Positions 49,345-59,103 of a stretch of 64,000 bases of DNA are shown here, piece after piece. The translations under genes were made by a program, and so were the position numbers. A model generated the notes under the pieces. That model saw nothing but the letters and a program-made list of their open reading frames with translations, searched no databases and had not been told where the DNA came from. Source of the stretch: Sandaracinobacter neustonicus (lineage in GTDB: Bacteria > Pseudomonadota > Alphaproteobacteria > Sphingomonadales > Sphingomonadaceae); contig NZ_VFSU01000034.1 in assembly GCF_006385875.1 (NCBI RefSeq), positions 310,001 to 374,000 of the forward strand, given 5' to 3'. Each line of letters starts with the position of its first letter. The stretch's first letter is position 1.

Positions 49345-49824
49345 ATGGCAACGATAGACAAGGTTCCGATGCTGGCCGAAGGCCATGAGATGCTCCAGCG
49401 GCAGCTCAAGCATCTGAAAGAAGTCGAGCGGCCCGAGAATGTCGAGGCGATCGAGGAAGCGCGCGCCCATGGCGACCTGTCCGAAAACGCCGAATATCAT
49501 GCCGCGAAAGAGCGGCAGGGCCATATCGAAGCGCAGATCGCCGAGTATGAAGACAAGCTGGCGCGCGCCATCGTGATCGACCCCACCACGCTGTCGGGCG
49601 ACAAGGTGGTGTTCGGCGCGACCGTCCGCCTGCTGGACGAAGACGACAAGCCGATCACCTATCAGATCGTGGGCGAGCTGGAAGCCGACGCCAAGCGCGG
49701 CCGCATCAGCTATAACTCGCCCGTCGGCCGGGCGCTCATCGGGCGCAAACTTGGCGAGGAAGTGGAAGTGGTGACGCCGTCGGGCGACCGCAGCTACCTG
49801 ATCGACCAGGTCGACTTCCGCTAG
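49345..49824 (+). CDS. greA: Transcript cleavage factor GreA
   Basis: 159 residues from [18 protein letters not shown]. It rescues backtracked RNA polymerase. The coiled-coil N-terminus carries the acidic tip ([20 protein letters not shown], with the D-x-x-E-N pattern) and the C-terminal FKBP-like domain ends [21 protein letters not shown]. The stop is 8 bases before the rhomboid gene start, so they may be co-transcribed. Confidence 0.97.
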   Translation: MATIDKVPMLAEGHEMLQRQLKHLKEVERPENVEAIEEARAHGDLSENAEYHAAKERQGHIEAQIAEYEDKLARAIVIDPTTLSGDKVVFGATVRLLDEDDKPITYQIVGELEADAKRGRISYNSPVGRALIGRKLGEEVEVVTPSGDRSYLIDQVDFR

Positions 49825-49832
49825 GATCGGCA

Positions 49833-50534
49833 TTGGCGGAGGGGCCTTCCGATCCGGCGACCCCAGCTGTCGCGGCCGGCCCGGCCGCGGCAGCGCTGCC
49901 CATTCCATGGGCCACGCGGATCATCCTGATCCTGTGCGTGGGCCTCGAAGCGCTGAACCTGCTGATGGGCGATGGTTTCGCCCGCACCATCAGCTATATG
50001 GGCGGGCTGGTGCCCGCCCGCATCACCGGCGCGGTGATCGGCATTCCCGAAAGCCCCGTTCCCGCGCCGCTGACCTTCATCACCCACATCTTCCTGCACG
50101 GCGGCCCCGTGCACCTCGCCATGAACATGGTGTTCCTGGCGTGGGTGGGGCGGCAGGTGGAAGTGTTCGCAGGCACATGGCGCTTCCTGCTGCTGTTCTT
50201 CGCGGGCGGGATCGCCGGCGGGCTGATGCAGGTGGCCTTCAGCCCGACCTCCGTCGTGCCGATGATCGGTGCCTCCGGCGCAATCTCCGCCGTGTTTGCC
50301 GCCTATGCCCTGATCTTCGCCCGCTCCGGCGAAGCCCCGGCCTCCTTCCTCGGCTTCCACCTCTCCGGCGAAACCGTGCGCGCACTGCGCTACGCCTCGC
50401 TGTGGATCGGCCTGCAACTGCTGACAGCCGTGGCCTTCAACACGCCGGGGCAATCGGGCATCGCTATCTGGGCGCATATCGGCGGGTTCCTCGCCGGGCT
50501 GCTGATGGCGCCGTTGTTGAAGCGGCGGGCTTAG
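49833..50534 (+). CDS. Rhomboid-family intramembrane serine protease
   Basis: 233 residues from a TTG (49833) with AGGAT about 6 bases upstream. Six membrane segments; catalytic Ser148 in GASGAIS and His215 in AHIGGFLAG form the dyad, and the upstream His/Asn pattern HGGPVHLAMNM fits the oxyanion helix. It should cleave transmembrane substrates in the inner membrane. Convergent with the DUF2306-like gene across a repeat-rich spacer. Confidence 0.92.
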   Translation: MAEGPSDPATPAVAAGPAAAALPIPWATRIILILCVGLEALNLLMGDGFARTISYMGGLVPARITGAVIGIPESPVPAPLTFITHIFLHGGPVHLAMNMVFLAWVGRQVEVFAGTWRFLLLFFAGGIAGGLMQVAFSPTSVVPMIGASGAISAVFAAYALIFARSGEAPASFLGFHLSGETVRALRYASLWIGLQLLTAVAFNTPGQSGIAIWAHIGGFLAGLLMAPLLKRRA

Positions 50535-50941
50535 AGGCCTCCGGCGGCCCGGGCTCCGCCCGGGACCCGGCAGGGGCGTGACGCCCCTGCACCCCCATTA
50601 GTTTTTCTTAGCCCCTCCCGTTGACGCTTCGCGTCAGCTTCGCTTCCAGGGGAGGGGTTGGGGCGGGGGCCATCCGCTTGGCGCGAGGTTGGGGGTTATA
50701 GCCTGCGGCGCTTCTGCTGCGCTCGTTGTGATGTCAGCGGATCAGGCCCGGCGGTGACACCCCCTCTCCATCTCTCCCCCTTGCAGGGGGAGAGGGCTGC
50801 GTAGCGCCGCAGGCAATCAAAGTGGATCACGCGCACGGCGCTAGAGTTGGGCCACAACGCAAATGTAGAGGGTGCAGGGAAATCATTTCCCTGCCGGGTG
50901 CAGGGCAGGGCCCTGCCCGCCGGAGGCAAAATGCGCGCGCC
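50535..50941. repeat. 407-bp convergent spacer of mosaic repeats, mirror of 9905-10390
   Basis: No gene is seen. In order: double-hairpin module reversed (50541-50607), a shared segment (50613-50720) with CGCTTGGCGCGAGGTTGGGG, a hairpin plus pyrimidine tract (50758-50794), a core with GCGCCGCAGGCAATC, and a double-hairpin variant (50868-50927). The two halves join directly at about 50720-50740, where the copy at 10 kb carries the 99-bp element. Confidence 0.8.
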
Positions 50942-51454
50942 CTACCCGAACAACCACATCCCCAGCATTCGGTGGAACGGAAAGGTAAAGAACCCGGCCA
51001 CCAGCAGGGCGAAGATCGACAGGCCGCGCGCGCGTCGCCGGTGCCCGGCGACGGCGTGGCGGCGGGCTTGGCTCACCATGATGGGCACTTGAATCAGCAC
51101 CCAGATGGACAGCAGGTGGATCACGCTGAAGCCGCCGCCCCGCGTCAGGCGGATGTCGAAGGTGATGAGGGCGCTGGCGACCATGGCGATGGCCCATATC
51201 CAGCCCAGAATCCGGTGGGTTCGGGCGCCTTTGACGCCCCACATCTGTGCGGTGGTGACGCCCAGCACCAGCAGCATCAGCAGCAGGTGTGCCCAGACGG
51301 TGGGGCGCGCGTCGGCCCAGTGCGGCTGGCCGCGCACGATGGCGGCAAGCACAGCGGCGAGCAGGGCGAGCGCCAGCCAGCCGATCAGGCGGTCCGGCAG
51401 GATACGGGTGAGGAAAGAGGGGCGCTCTGCGGTGGTGGCCATGGGAAGGGACAT
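50942..51454 (-). CDS. DUF2306-like membrane protein
   Basis: 170 residues from the ATG at 51454 (MSLPMATTAERP, preceded by AAGG); an ATG 15 codons upstream abuts a terminator hairpin and is less likely. Four membrane helices are seen: [46 protein letters not shown] and LSIWVLIQVPIMV/IFALLVAGFFTFPFH. The pattern resembles small DUF2306-type membrane proteins. Function unknown. Confidence 0.72.
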   Translation of the reverse strand: MSLPMATTAERPSFLTRILPDRLIGWLALALLAAVLAAIVRGQPHWADARPTVWAHLLLMLLVLGVTTAQMWGVKGARTHRILGWIWAIAMVASALITFDIRLTRGGGFSVIHLLSIWVLIQVPIMVSQARRHAVAGHRRRARGLSIFALLVAGFFTFPFHRMLGMWLFG

Positions 51455-51500
51455 GCCTTCACCGGATCGGGCTGCCAATGGGGCAAACAGGGGCGGCATG

Positions 51501-51537
51501 AAAAAGGCCCCGGCGGTTTCCCGTCGGGGCCTTTTTT
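51501..51537 (-). terminator. Strong terminator downstream of icd
   Basis: A 16-bp stem (AAAAAGGCCCCGGCGG paired with CCGTCGGGGCCTTTTT, one G-T pair, loop TTTC) with T runs on both sides; active in minus orientation for icd and possibly also plus. Confidence 0.92.
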
Positions 51538-51559
51538 GGCCTGTTCTGTGCCGACCGGC

Positions 51560-52786
51560 TTACGCGCCGGCCTTGCCCATTTCCTTGTCGAGATTGTCGA
51601 CGATGGCCTGGAAGAACATCTCGGTCGTCATCCATGCCTGATCGGGGCCGATCAGCAGGGCGAGATCCTTCGTCATCTTGCCCTCTTCAACGGTTTCGAT
51701 GCAGATTCGCTCCAGCGTCTCGGCAAACTTCGTCACTTCGGGCGTGCCGTCCAGCTTGCCACGATGCTTCAGCCCGCCCGTCCATGCGAAGATGGAGGCG
51801 ATGGGGTTGGTGCTGGTCTGCTTGCCCTGCTGGTGCTGGCGATAGTGGCGCGTCACGGTGCCGTGCGCGGCTTCGGCTTCCACCGTCTTGCCGTCTGGCG
51901 TCATCAGCACCGACGTCATCAGGCCGAGGCTGCCGAAGCCCTGTGCCACGGTGTCGGACTGCACGTCGCCGTCATAATTCTTGCAGGCCCAGACAAACTT
52001 GCCGCTCCACTTCAGCGCGGATGCGACCATGTCGTCGATCAGGCGGTGCTCATAGACGATGTTGGCGCGGGCGAAGTCCGCCTTGAATTCCTTGTCGAAC
52101 ACCTCCTGGAACAGATCCTTGAAGCGGCCGTCATAGGCCTTCAGGATGGTGTTCTTGGTGGAGAGATAGACCGGCCATTGGCGGGCGAGGCCATAGTTGA
52201 GGCTGGCGCGGGCGAAATCGCGGATGCTGTCGTCGAGGTTGTACATCCCCATCGCCACACCGGCGGTCGGGTAGTCGAACACCTCGAATTCCTTGCTGTC
52301 GGATCCGTCAGACGCTTCCCACTTCATGGTCAGCTTGCCGGGTCCGGGGACGAGGAAGTCGGTCGCGCGATACTGGTCGCCGAAGGCATGGCGGCCGATC
52401 ACGATCGGGTCCGTCCAGCCGGGCACGAGGCGCGGCACATTCTGGATCACGATGGGCTCGCGGAACACCACCCCGCCAAGGATGTTGCGGATGGTGCCGT
52501 TGGGCGACTTCCACATTTTCTTGAGGCCGAATTCCTCCACCCGCGCTTCGTCCGGGGTGATGGTGGCGCATTTCACGCCGACGCCGAACTCCTTGATGGC
52601 GTTGGCGGCGTCCACGGTGATGCGGTCATCGGTGCGGTCCCGCTCCTCGATGCCGAGGTCGTAATAGCGCAGGTCCACGTCCAGATAGGGCAGGATCAGC
52701 TTTTCGCGAATCCACTGCCAGATGATGCGGGTCATCTCGTCGCCATCGAGTTCGACGACGGGGCCCTTCACCTTGATCTTGCTCAT
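51560..52786 (-). CDS. icd: NADP-dependent isocitrate dehydrogenase
   Basis: 408 residues from [23 protein letters not shown]-cycle decarboxylation of isocitrate to 2-oxoglutarate. This is the dimeric eukaryote-like (type II) subfamily: start [30 protein letters not shown] region [20 protein letters not shown], and C-terminal [25 protein letters not shown]. Single gene, ended by a strong terminator. Confidence 0.97.
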   Translation of the reverse strand: MSKIKVKGPVVELDGDEMTRIIWQWIREKLILPYLDVDLRYYDLGIEERDRTDDRITVDAANAIKEFGVGVKCATITPDEARVEEFGLKKMWKSPNGTIRNILGGVVFREPIVIQNVPRLVPGWTDPIVIGRHAFGDQYRATDFLVPGPGKLTMKWEASDGSDSKEFEVFDYPTAGVAMGMYNLDDSIRDFARASLNYGLARQWPVYLSTKNTILKAYDGRFKDLFQEVFDKEFKADFARANIVYEHRLIDDMVASALKWSGKFVWACKNYDGDVQSDTVAQGFGSLGLMTSVLMTPDGKTVEAEAAHGTVTRHYRQHQQGKQTSTNPIASIFAWTGGLKHRGKLDGTPEVTKFAETLERICIETVEEGKMTKDLALLIGPDQAWMTTEMFFQAIVDNLDKEMGKAGA

Positions 52787-52824
52787 GCCACCTCTGTCCG
52801 GATGCTGAAAATACTGGCCTGTCC

Positions 52825-53415
52825 TTAGGGAAGGGAAAGGGCCGCCGCAAGCGCATCGGCGTCTGGCAGACATTCGACATAGGTTGTGATGTCGGCGCTC
52901 GCGAATCCGCTTTGCACCACATGGTCCAGCAGGGCGAGGAACGGCTGCCAGAAATCGCCGTCTCCCATCAGCCACACCGGCTTGGCGTGCAGGCGCAGGT
53001 TGCGCCACGACAGCACCTCCACCAGTTCATCCAGCGTGCCCAGCCCGCCGGGCAGCGCCAGAACCGCGTCTGCATGTTCGAACATCAGATGCTTGCGGCT
53101 GTGCAGGCTGTCCACCACGATCATCTCGTTGCAGAGCGGCTCGGCCACTTCCCAGTCTTTCAGGAAGCGGGGGATGATTCCCTCCACCCGGCCGCCTGCG
53201 GCCAGCGCGGCGCGGCCGCATTCGCCCATCAGCCCCAGCGCGCCGCCGCCATAGACAAGGCCGACACCGCGTTCGGCCAGCGTGCGCCCAACGGCCGCCG
53301 CAAGCTGCGCATGGCGCGGATCGGAGCCGCTGCGGGAGCCGCAGAAAACCAGAACAGAGCGGACAGGCCCGGCCGGAATGGCGGCGGGAAGCGAATCGAG
53401 CGGGTGGGTTCTCAT
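52825..53415 (-). CDS. LOG-family (TIGR00730) nucleotide phosphoribohydrolase
   Basis: 196 residues from [13 protein letters not shown]. Signature motifs are [11 protein letters not shown] and [17 protein letters not shown]. The plant-type homologue LOG releases active cytokinins from riboside monophosphates; bacterial members may process AMP or act in nucleotide salvage, so the substrate is not fixed. It stands between icd and the pet operon; 38 bp to icd, same strand. Confidence 0.9.
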   Translation of the reverse strand: MRTHPLDSLPAAIPAGPVRSVLVFCGSRSGSDPRHAQLAAAVGRTLAERGVGLVYGGGALGLMGECGRAALAAGGRVEGIIPRFLKDWEVAEPLCNEMIVVDSLHSRKHLMFEHADAVLALPGGLGTLDELVEVLSWRNLRLHAKPVWLMGDGDFWQPFLALLDHVVQSGFASADITTYVECLPDADALAAALSLP

Positions 53416-53531
53416 GGGGGCTGCACCTAGCACTGCTGAGCATGCGCCAACATTGCCCATTGCTTAGCGTAGCCTGCCGTGGCTAAAGGCCAAAAAAAGC
53501 ACGCAAACGACATCCATATCAGGGACAGGGC

Positions 53532-54089
53532 ATGGCAACTCATCCAGAAGCCACGACTGATGCTGCCGACAGCGTCCGACGCAGGGACTTCATCTATGTG
53601 GCGACCGGCGCCTTCGCGGGCGTGGGCGCTGCAACCGTCGCGTGGCCGTTCATCAACCAGATGAATCCGTCCGCCGACGTGCGGGCGCTGGCGACCGTGG
53701 AGGTGGATCTCTCCGCGATCCAGCCCGGTCAGGCGATCAAGACGATCTGGCAATCCAAGCCGGTGTTCGTGCGCAACCTGACGGCCGCCGAACAGACCGC
53801 CGCGCGCAAGGTGCCGCTGTCTGACCTGCGCGATCCGCAGACGCTGGACGAGCGCACCAAGGCGGATCATCACAACTGGCTGATCACGCTGGGGGTTTGC
53901 ACCCATCTGGGCTGCGTGCCGCTGGGCGCGGCAGAGGGCGAGAACAAGGGCGATTACGGCGGCTATTTCTGCCCGTGCCACGGTTCGCACTATGATACCG
54001 CAGGCCGCATCCGCCGGGGCCCCGCGCCGACCAACCTGGTCGTGCCGGCCTACGCCTTCAAAACCCCCACGCTGATCGAGATCGGATGA
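53532..54089 (+). CDS. petA: Ubiquinol-cytochrome c reductase iron-sulfur subunit (Rieske)
   Basis: 185 residues. A twin-Arg-like N-terminus ([25 protein letters not shown]) and one membrane anchor precede the periplasmic domain. The 2Fe-2S cluster ligands are Cys123, His125 (CTHLGC), Cys147 and His150 (CPCHGSHYD), with Cys128 and Cys149 as the disulfide pair. First gene of the cytochrome bc1 operon, 4 bases before petB. Confidence 0.98.
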   Translation: MATHPEATTDAADSVRRRDFIYVATGAFAGVGAATVAWPFINQMNPSADVRALATVEVDLSAIQPGQAIKTIWQSKPVFVRNLTAAEQTAARKVPLSDLRDPQTLDERTKADHHNWLITLGVCTHLGCVPLGAAEGENKGDYGGYFCPCHGSHYDTAGRIRRGPAPTNLVVPAYAFKTPTLIEIG

Positions 54090-54093
54090 TCCC

Positions 54094-55401
54094 ATGAGCT
54101 TTCCCTGGGCCAATCATTACGAACCCAAGCATCCGCTGATGCAGTGGGTGGACCAGCGTCTGCCGCTGCCGCGGCTGGTCTATAATGCAGTCGGTGCCGG
54201 TTATCCGGTGCCGCGCAACATCAATTACTGGTACAATTTCGGCGTTCTCGCAGGCGTCGCGCTGATGATCCAGATCATTACCGGCGTCGTGCTCGCCATG
54301 CACTTTTCCGCGCATGTCACCACGGCGTTCGATTCGGTCGAGCACATCATGCGCAACGTGAATTCCGGCTGGATGATCCGTTACATGCACATGAACGGGG
54401 CCAGCTTCTTCTTCATCGTGGTCTATTTCCACATCTTCCGCGGGCTTTACTACGGAAGCTACAAGGCCCCGCGCGAAGTCGTGTGGATGCTGGGCGTGGT
54501 GATCTTCCTGCTGATGATGGCCACAGCCTTCATGGGCTATGTGCTTCCGTGGGGGCAGATGAGCTTCTGGGGCGCGCAGGTCATCACCTCGCTGTTCTCG
54601 GCCATCCCGCTGGTGGGTGAAACGATCCGCACCTGGCTGGTCGGCGGCTTCGCGCCGGATAACGCCACGCTGACGCGCTTCTTCTCATTGCACTATCTTC
54701 TGCCCTTCGTAATTCTGGGCGTGGTGATCCTGAAGATCTGGGCGCTGCACATCCCGGGTTCCACCAACCCCACCGGCGTGGAGGTTCAGGGGCCGCAGGA
54801 TACGCTGCCCTTCCACCCCTATTTCACCGCGAAGGATTTCGTCGGCATCTGCGTTTACCTGATGCTGTTCGCGATCTTCGTGTTCTTCATGCCGAACGCG
54901 ATGGGCCACCCGGATAACTATATCCCGGCCAACCCGCTTTCCACGCCGTCGCACATCGTGCCGGAATGGTATTTCTGGCCTTTCTACGCCATCCTGCGCG
55001 CCTTCACGATCAACTTCCTGTGGATCCCGGCGAAGCTGTGGGGCGTGATCGCGATGTTCGCCTCCATCCTGCTGCTGTTCTTCCTGCCCTGGCTGGACAG
55101 CAGCCGCGTGAAATCCACCGCCTATCGCCCGATGTACAAAATCTGGTTCTGGGTGCTGGTGGTCGACGTGCTGATCCTGGCCTATTGCGGCGGCGCGCCC
55201 GCTGAAGAGCCCTATGTGCGGATCAGCCAGATCGCGGCGGCCTATTATTTCGCCCACTTCCTGATCGTGCTGCCGATCCTGTCCTTCATCGAGAAGCCGC
55301 TGCCGATGCCCAACAGCATCGCGGAAAGCGTGTTCGCGAAGGCGGGTCATAAGGACGCCGCTGCTGCCCCCGCCGGGGCGGCCGCTGCGCCTGCTGAATA
55401 A
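54094..55401 (+). CDS. petB: Cytochrome b subunit of the bc1 complex
   Basis: 435 residues. Eight-helix membrane core with two b hemes and the Qo and Qi sites. Heme-ligand helices are near [17 protein letters not shown] and [16 protein letters not shown] (first pair) and the second pair HYLLPFVIL. The PEWY motif of the Qo site reads [15 protein letters not shown] short Ala-rich C-terminal tail ([13 protein letters not shown]) is added. Coupled to petA by a 4-base gap. Confidence 0.98.
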   Translation: MSFPWANHYEPKHPLMQWVDQRLPLPRLVYNAVGAGYPVPRNINYWYNFGVLAGVALMIQIITGVVLAMHFSAHVTTAFDSVEHIMRNVNSGWMIRYMHMNGASFFFIVVYFHIFRGLYYGSYKAPREVVWMLGVVIFLLMMATAFMGYVLPWGQMSFWGAQVITSLFSAIPLVGETIRTWLVGGFAPDNATLTRFFSLHYLLPFVILGVVILKIWALHIPGSTNPTGVEVQGPQDTLPFHPYFTAKDFVGICVYLMLFAIFVFFMPNAMGHPDNYIPANPLSTPSHIVPEWYFWPFYAILRAFTINFLWIPAKLWGVIAMFASILLLFFLPWLDSSRVKSTAYRPMYKIWFWVLVVDVLILAYCGGAPAEEPYVRISQIAAAYYFAHFLIVLPILSFIEKPLPMPNSIAESVFAKAGHKDAAAAPAGAAAAPAE

Positions 55402-55415
55402 GGGGTCAGAGCATC

Positions 55416-56231
55416 ATGGTTCGTTTTCTGGGATTTGGTGTCGGCCTTGTGTTCGTGCTGGTGCTGCTGGTCGCGGCGCTGCTGCCGCGCGATGACGTGC
55501 CGGCTGATCCGATCAAGGCCATCCACGAGCATCCGCGGTCTGCCCATTGGCAGCAGGACGGGCCGCTGGGCATGGGGGTGTTCGGCACCTATGATCGCGC
55601 CCAGTTGCAGCGCGGCTTCCAAGTTTACAAGGAAGTCTGCTCGGCTTGCCACGGCCTGCGGCTGGTGGCCTTCCGCAACCTGTCGGAAATCGGCTTTTCC
55701 GAAGCCGAGGTGAAGGCGCTGGCGAAGGCGAAGGACGTGCCTTCGATCAATTCGCAGACCGGCGAGGAAACCACCCGCCCGGCGCTGCCGTCGGATCACT
55801 TCCCCAGCCCGTTCCCGAACGAAACGGCGGCGCGCGCCGCGAACAACAATGCGCTGCCGCCCGATCTCAGCCTGATCGTGAAGGCCCGGCCGAACGGCAA
55901 GAATTACATCCATTCGCTGCTGACCGGCTATGACGAGACCGCGCCGAAGGGCTTCGACGTGCCGCAAGGACTGCATTTCAACCCTTATTTTCATTCGGTG
56001 AACATCGCCATGGCGAAGCCGCTGAACGAGGATCAGGTGACCTATGCGGATGGCACCAAGGCCACGGTTGATCAGATGGCGATGGACGTGGTCGCCTTCC
56101 TGCAATGGGCGGCGGAACCGGAACTGGAAAAGCGACGGCAGATTGGCGTGGCCTCGCTGATTTTCCTCGGTATCCTCACGCTGCTCGCTTTCCTGACCTA
56201 TCGCCGCGTGTGGGCGGGCATCGCCCACTAG
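55416..56231 (+). CDS. petC: Cytochrome c1
   Basis: 271 residues. Heme is attached at Cys75-x-x-Cys78-His79 (VCSACHGLRL). An N-terminal membrane helix (LGFGVGLVFVLVLLVAALL) may act as an uncleaved or late-cleaved signal. The C-terminal anchor ASLIFLGILTLLAFLTYRRVW ends the chain, with the likely Met heme ligand in the middle of the domain. Passes electrons to cytochrome c. Ends at a strong terminator. Confidence 0.97.
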   Translation: MVRFLGFGVGLVFVLVLLVAALLPRDDVPADPIKAIHEHPRSAHWQQDGPLGMGVFGTYDRAQLQRGFQVYKEVCSACHGLRLVAFRNLSEIGFSEAEVKALAKAKDVPSINSQTGEETTRPALPSDHFPSPFPNETAARAANNNALPPDLSLIVKARPNGKNYIHSLLTGYDETAPKGFDVPQGLHFNPYFHSVNIAMAKPLNEDQVTYADGTKATVDQMAMDVVAFLQWAAEPELEKRRQIGVASLIFLGILTLLAFLTYRRVWAGIAH

Positions 56232-56254
56232 CCGAACGGTCTGGCCAGACATTG

Positions 56255-56286
56255 AAAAGGGCGGGGGAAACCCCGCCCTTTTTTGC
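56255..56286 (+). terminator. Terminator of the petABC operon
   Basis: AAAAGGGCGGGG pairs with CCCCGCCCTTTT (loop GAAA) and runs into T6. Between petC and the ABC1-kinase gene. Confidence 0.93.
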
Positions 56287-56351
56287 GTTGGCCCCCGGCC
56301 CGCCCGCCCGCCGCACTGGCGCGGGCGGCTTCGCCCGCCTAGAGGCAGCGG

Positions 56352-57695
56352 ATGGCTGACCAATCGACGCTGACAGGGCGCCTTGCGCGATTTGCGAAGG
56401 TGGGGGCGAATCTGGGCGGATTCGCCGCCGGGGCCGCCGTGGCGCGCGCGGGCGGCCGATCGCTGGACGATCCGAAGAACGCCGCCGAACTGAAGCGGGT
56501 GCTGGGGGAACTGAAGGGGCCGCTGATGAAGCTGGCCCAGATTTTGGGCAACATCCCCGATGCGGTGCCGCCGGAATTCGCCCGCGAACTGGCCGAACTT
56601 CAGGCCAATGCGCCGCCGATGGGGCAGGGCTTCGTGCGGCGGCGCATGGCGGGCGAACTGGGGGCGGACTGGCGCAGCCGCTTCACGGACTTCACCCCCG
56701 AAGCGGTTTCAGCGGCGTCGCTGGGGCAGGTGCACAAGGGCTTGCTCCCCACCGGCGAAACGGTGGCGGTGAAGCTGCAATACCCGGACATGGCCTCTGC
56801 TGTGGAGGCCGATCTGGGCCAGCTGGACCTGCTGCTGTCGCTGTTCCGCCGGGTGGATGGCTCCATCGACACCAGCCAGATTCGCGACGAACTGGCCGCC
56901 CGCCTGCGCGAGGAACTGGATTATGGCCGGGAACTGAAGCATCTGCTGCTCTATCGCGCGCTGCTGGCGGGCGAATCGCACGCCCGCGTGCCCGCCCCCG
57001 TGGCAGAGCTGTCCACCCCCCGGCTGCTGACGATGGAGTGGCTGGAAGGCACGCGCCTGCTGGACTGGAAATCCGCGCCGCAACAGGTGCGCAACCGCAT
57101 CGCCGAAGCGCTGTTTCTGGGCTGGTATCGCCCCTTCTACCGCTTTGGCGTGATCCACGGCGACCCGCATCTGGGCAACTACACCGTCGCCCGCGCCGAT
57201 GCGGACGCGGCGGTGGTGAACCTGCTGGATTTCGGCTGCGTGCGGGTGTTCCCGCCGCGCTTCATTCAGGGCGTGAACGAACTCTACAGCGCGATCGAAG
57301 CCGGAAACGACGCCCGCGCGGCCGAAGCGTTCGAGCTGTGGGGCTTCAAGGGGCTGACGCCGGAGATTCGCGAGGTGCTGATGCAGTGGGCGCGCTTCCT
57401 CTATGGCCCGCTGCTGGAGGATCGGGTGCGCCCCATCGATCTGGACGGAAAGCCCGGAGACTATGGCCGCGCCACCGCGCAGAAGGTGCATGCGGAACTG
57501 AAACGGCTGGGCACGGTGACGATTCCCGCCGAATTCGTCTTCATGGATCGCGCCGCCATCGGGCTGGGCGGCGTGTTCATCCAGCTGGGGGCGGAACTGA
57601 ACTGGCACCGGCTGTTCCGCGGCCTGATGGACGATTTCGACGTGGCGGCGGTAGAGGGACGGCAGGCAGAGGCGCTGGCGCAGGCTGGCCTTTGA
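56352..57695 (+). CDS. ABC1/AarF/UbiB-family protein kinase-like protein
   Basis: 447 residues. Predicted atypical kinase linked to ubiquinone metabolism or stress. The N-terminal helical K-rich region has the family motif LKGPLMKLAQILGNIPDAVPPEF (KxGQ-like), then the kinase-like core with VAVKLQYPDMASAVEADL, VIHGDPHLGNY and LLDFGCVRVF. Some AarF members support coenzyme Q extraction from membranes. It stands alone after the pet terminator; a ubiE or coq partner is not adjacent. Confidence 0.9.
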   Translation: MADQSTLTGRLARFAKVGANLGGFAAGAAVARAGGRSLDDPKNAAELKRVLGELKGPLMKLAQILGNIPDAVPPEFARELAELQANAPPMGQGFVRRRMAGELGADWRSRFTDFTPEAVSAASLGQVHKGLLPTGETVAVKLQYPDMASAVEADLGQLDLLLSLFRRVDGSIDTSQIRDELAARLREELDYGRELKHLLLYRALLAGESHARVPAPVAELSTPRLLTMEWLEGTRLLDWKSAPQQVRNRIAEALFLGWYRPFYRFGVIHGDPHLGNYTVARADADAAVVNLLDFGCVRVFPPRFIQGVNELYSAIEAGNDARAAEAFELWGFKGLTPEIREVLMQWARFLYGPLLEDRVRPIDLDGKPGDYGRATAQKVHAELKRLGTVTIPAEFVFMDRAAIGLGGVFIQLGAELNWHRLFRGLMDDFDVAAVEGRQAEALAQAGL

Positions 57696-57791
57696 GGCGA
57701 TAAAGCAGAGCTTTCCGCTCGCCTATCAGAAGCGGGATTGTTATCGGTTGGCAGCGGTGCGTATGCCCGCCCGGGGAAAAGAGGGACAATC

Positions 57792-57929
57792 ATGGCCGAA
57801 ATCGAGAATGGCTGGGAAGCCGCCGCAGCCGACAACCGCACAGTCTATTCAGGATTTCTGGGCCTGACGAAATGGGCGATCATCCTGATCGCCATCGTGC
57901 TGATCCTGATGGCGATCTTCCTGACCTGA
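57792..57929 (+). CDS. aa3-type cytochrome c oxidase subunit IV, small form
   Basis: 45 residues. A short polar N-terminus (MAEIENGWEAAAADNRTVYSGF) precedes one membrane helix (LGLTKWAIILIAIVLILMAIF). This is the tiny bacterial COX4 type that lies at the start of the pnt operon in many alphaproteobacteria. It would associate with the oxidase far from its other subunits. ATG at 57792, 7 bases after AGGGA. Confidence 0.85.
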   Translation: MAEIENGWEAAAADNRTVYSGFLGLTKWAIILIAIVLILMAIFLT

Positions 57930-57981
57930 GCCACGCGGGCCATCGAGCTCCGACCAATCCAACCCTTTGTGGGGTGATCGC

Positions 57982-59103
57982 ATGAAGATTGCAGTGCTGG
58001 CCGAAACGGCCGCAGGGGAAAAGCGTGTCGCCGCGACCCCTGAAACGGTGAAAAAATATCTGGCGCTGGGCGCCATTGTTTCGGTGGAATCCGGCGCGGG
58101 CGCAGGCGCGAACATTCCCGATTCGGCCTTTGCGGATGCAGGTGCGACGCTTGGCACCCGCGCGGATGTGCTGGCAGGCGCCGCGCTGGTGCTGGGGGTG
58201 CAAGGGCCTGATCCCGCAGGCCTGCCGACAGGCATCACGCTGGCGGCCAGCCTGAACCCGCACCAGTCGAAGGATCGGCTGGCGGCCTATGCGGCGGGCG
58301 GTGTGGAGGCGCTGGCGATGGAGTTCATGCCGCGCATCACCCGCGCGCAATCGATGGACATCCTCTCCTCTCAGGCGAACCTGTCCGGCTACAAGGCGGT
58401 GATCGACGCAGCCGAAGCCTATGGCCGCGCCTTCCCGATGATGATGACGGCGGCGGGCACCATTTCCGCCGCGCGCGCCTTCATCATGGGCGTGGGCGTG
58501 GCGGGCCTGCAGGCCATCGCCACGGCACGGCGGCTGGGCGCGGTGGTGTCCGCGACGGACGTGCGGCTGGCCACCAAGGAACAGATCCAGAGTCTCGGCG
58601 GCAAGCCCGTGTTTATCGAGGATGAGGAAACCAAGGCCGCCGAAACGGCGGGCGGCTATGCGAAGGAAATGTCAGACGCTTACAAGGCCAAACAGGCCGC
58701 GCTGGTGAGCGAGACGATTGCCAAGCAGGATATCGTTATCACCACCGCGCTCATCCCCGGCCGCCCCGCGCCAAGGCTGGTGACGGCCGCGCAGGTCGCG
58801 ACGATGAAGCCGGGCAGCGTGATCGTCGACCTTGCCGTGTCGCAGGGCGGCAATGTGGAAGGCTCCAAGGCCGACGAGCGGGTGGTGACGGACAACGGCG
58901 TCATCATCCTCGGCTTCTCCAACTATCCCAGCCGTCTGGCGGCGGACGCGAGCGCGCTGTTCGCCCGCAACCTGCTGACCTTCGTGACGACCTTCTGGGA
59001 CAAGGAGGCGAAGAAGCTGGTGCTGCCGGAGGACGACGAGATCGTGAAGGCGATCAAAGTGACCGGTGGCGGGCAGATCGTGCACCCGGGGCTGCAGCCA
59101 TGA
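57982..59103 (+). CDS. pntAA: NAD(P) transhydrogenase subunit alpha part 1
   Basis: 373 residues from MKIAVLAETAAGEKRVAATP. NAD(H)-binding domain I of the proton-translocating transhydrogenase (alanine dehydrogenase/PNT fold). Visible motifs are MPRITRAQSMDILSSQANLSGYKAV and GVGVAGLQAIATARRLGAVVSATD (Rossmann loop). In this lineage the alpha chain is split into PntAA and PntAB. Its stop overlaps the start of a DUF559 gene (ATGA), which separates it from pntAB. Confidence 0.97.
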   Translation: MKIAVLAETAAGEKRVAATPETVKKYLALGAIVSVESGAGAGANIPDSAFADAGATLGTRADVLAGAALVLGVQGPDPAGLPTGITLAASLNPHQSKDRLAAYAAGGVEALAMEFMPRITRAQSMDILSSQANLSGYKAVIDAAEAYGRAFPMMMTAAGTISAARAFIMGVGVAGLQAIATARRLGAVVSATDVRLATKEQIQSLGGKPVFIEDEETKAAETAGGYAKEMSDAYKAKQAALVSETIAKQDIVITTALIPGRPAPRLVTAAQVATMKPGSVIVDLAVSQGGNVEGSKADERVVTDNGVIILGFSNYPSRLAADASALFARNLLTFVTTFWDKEAKKLVLPEDDEIVKAIKVTGGGQIVHPGLQP

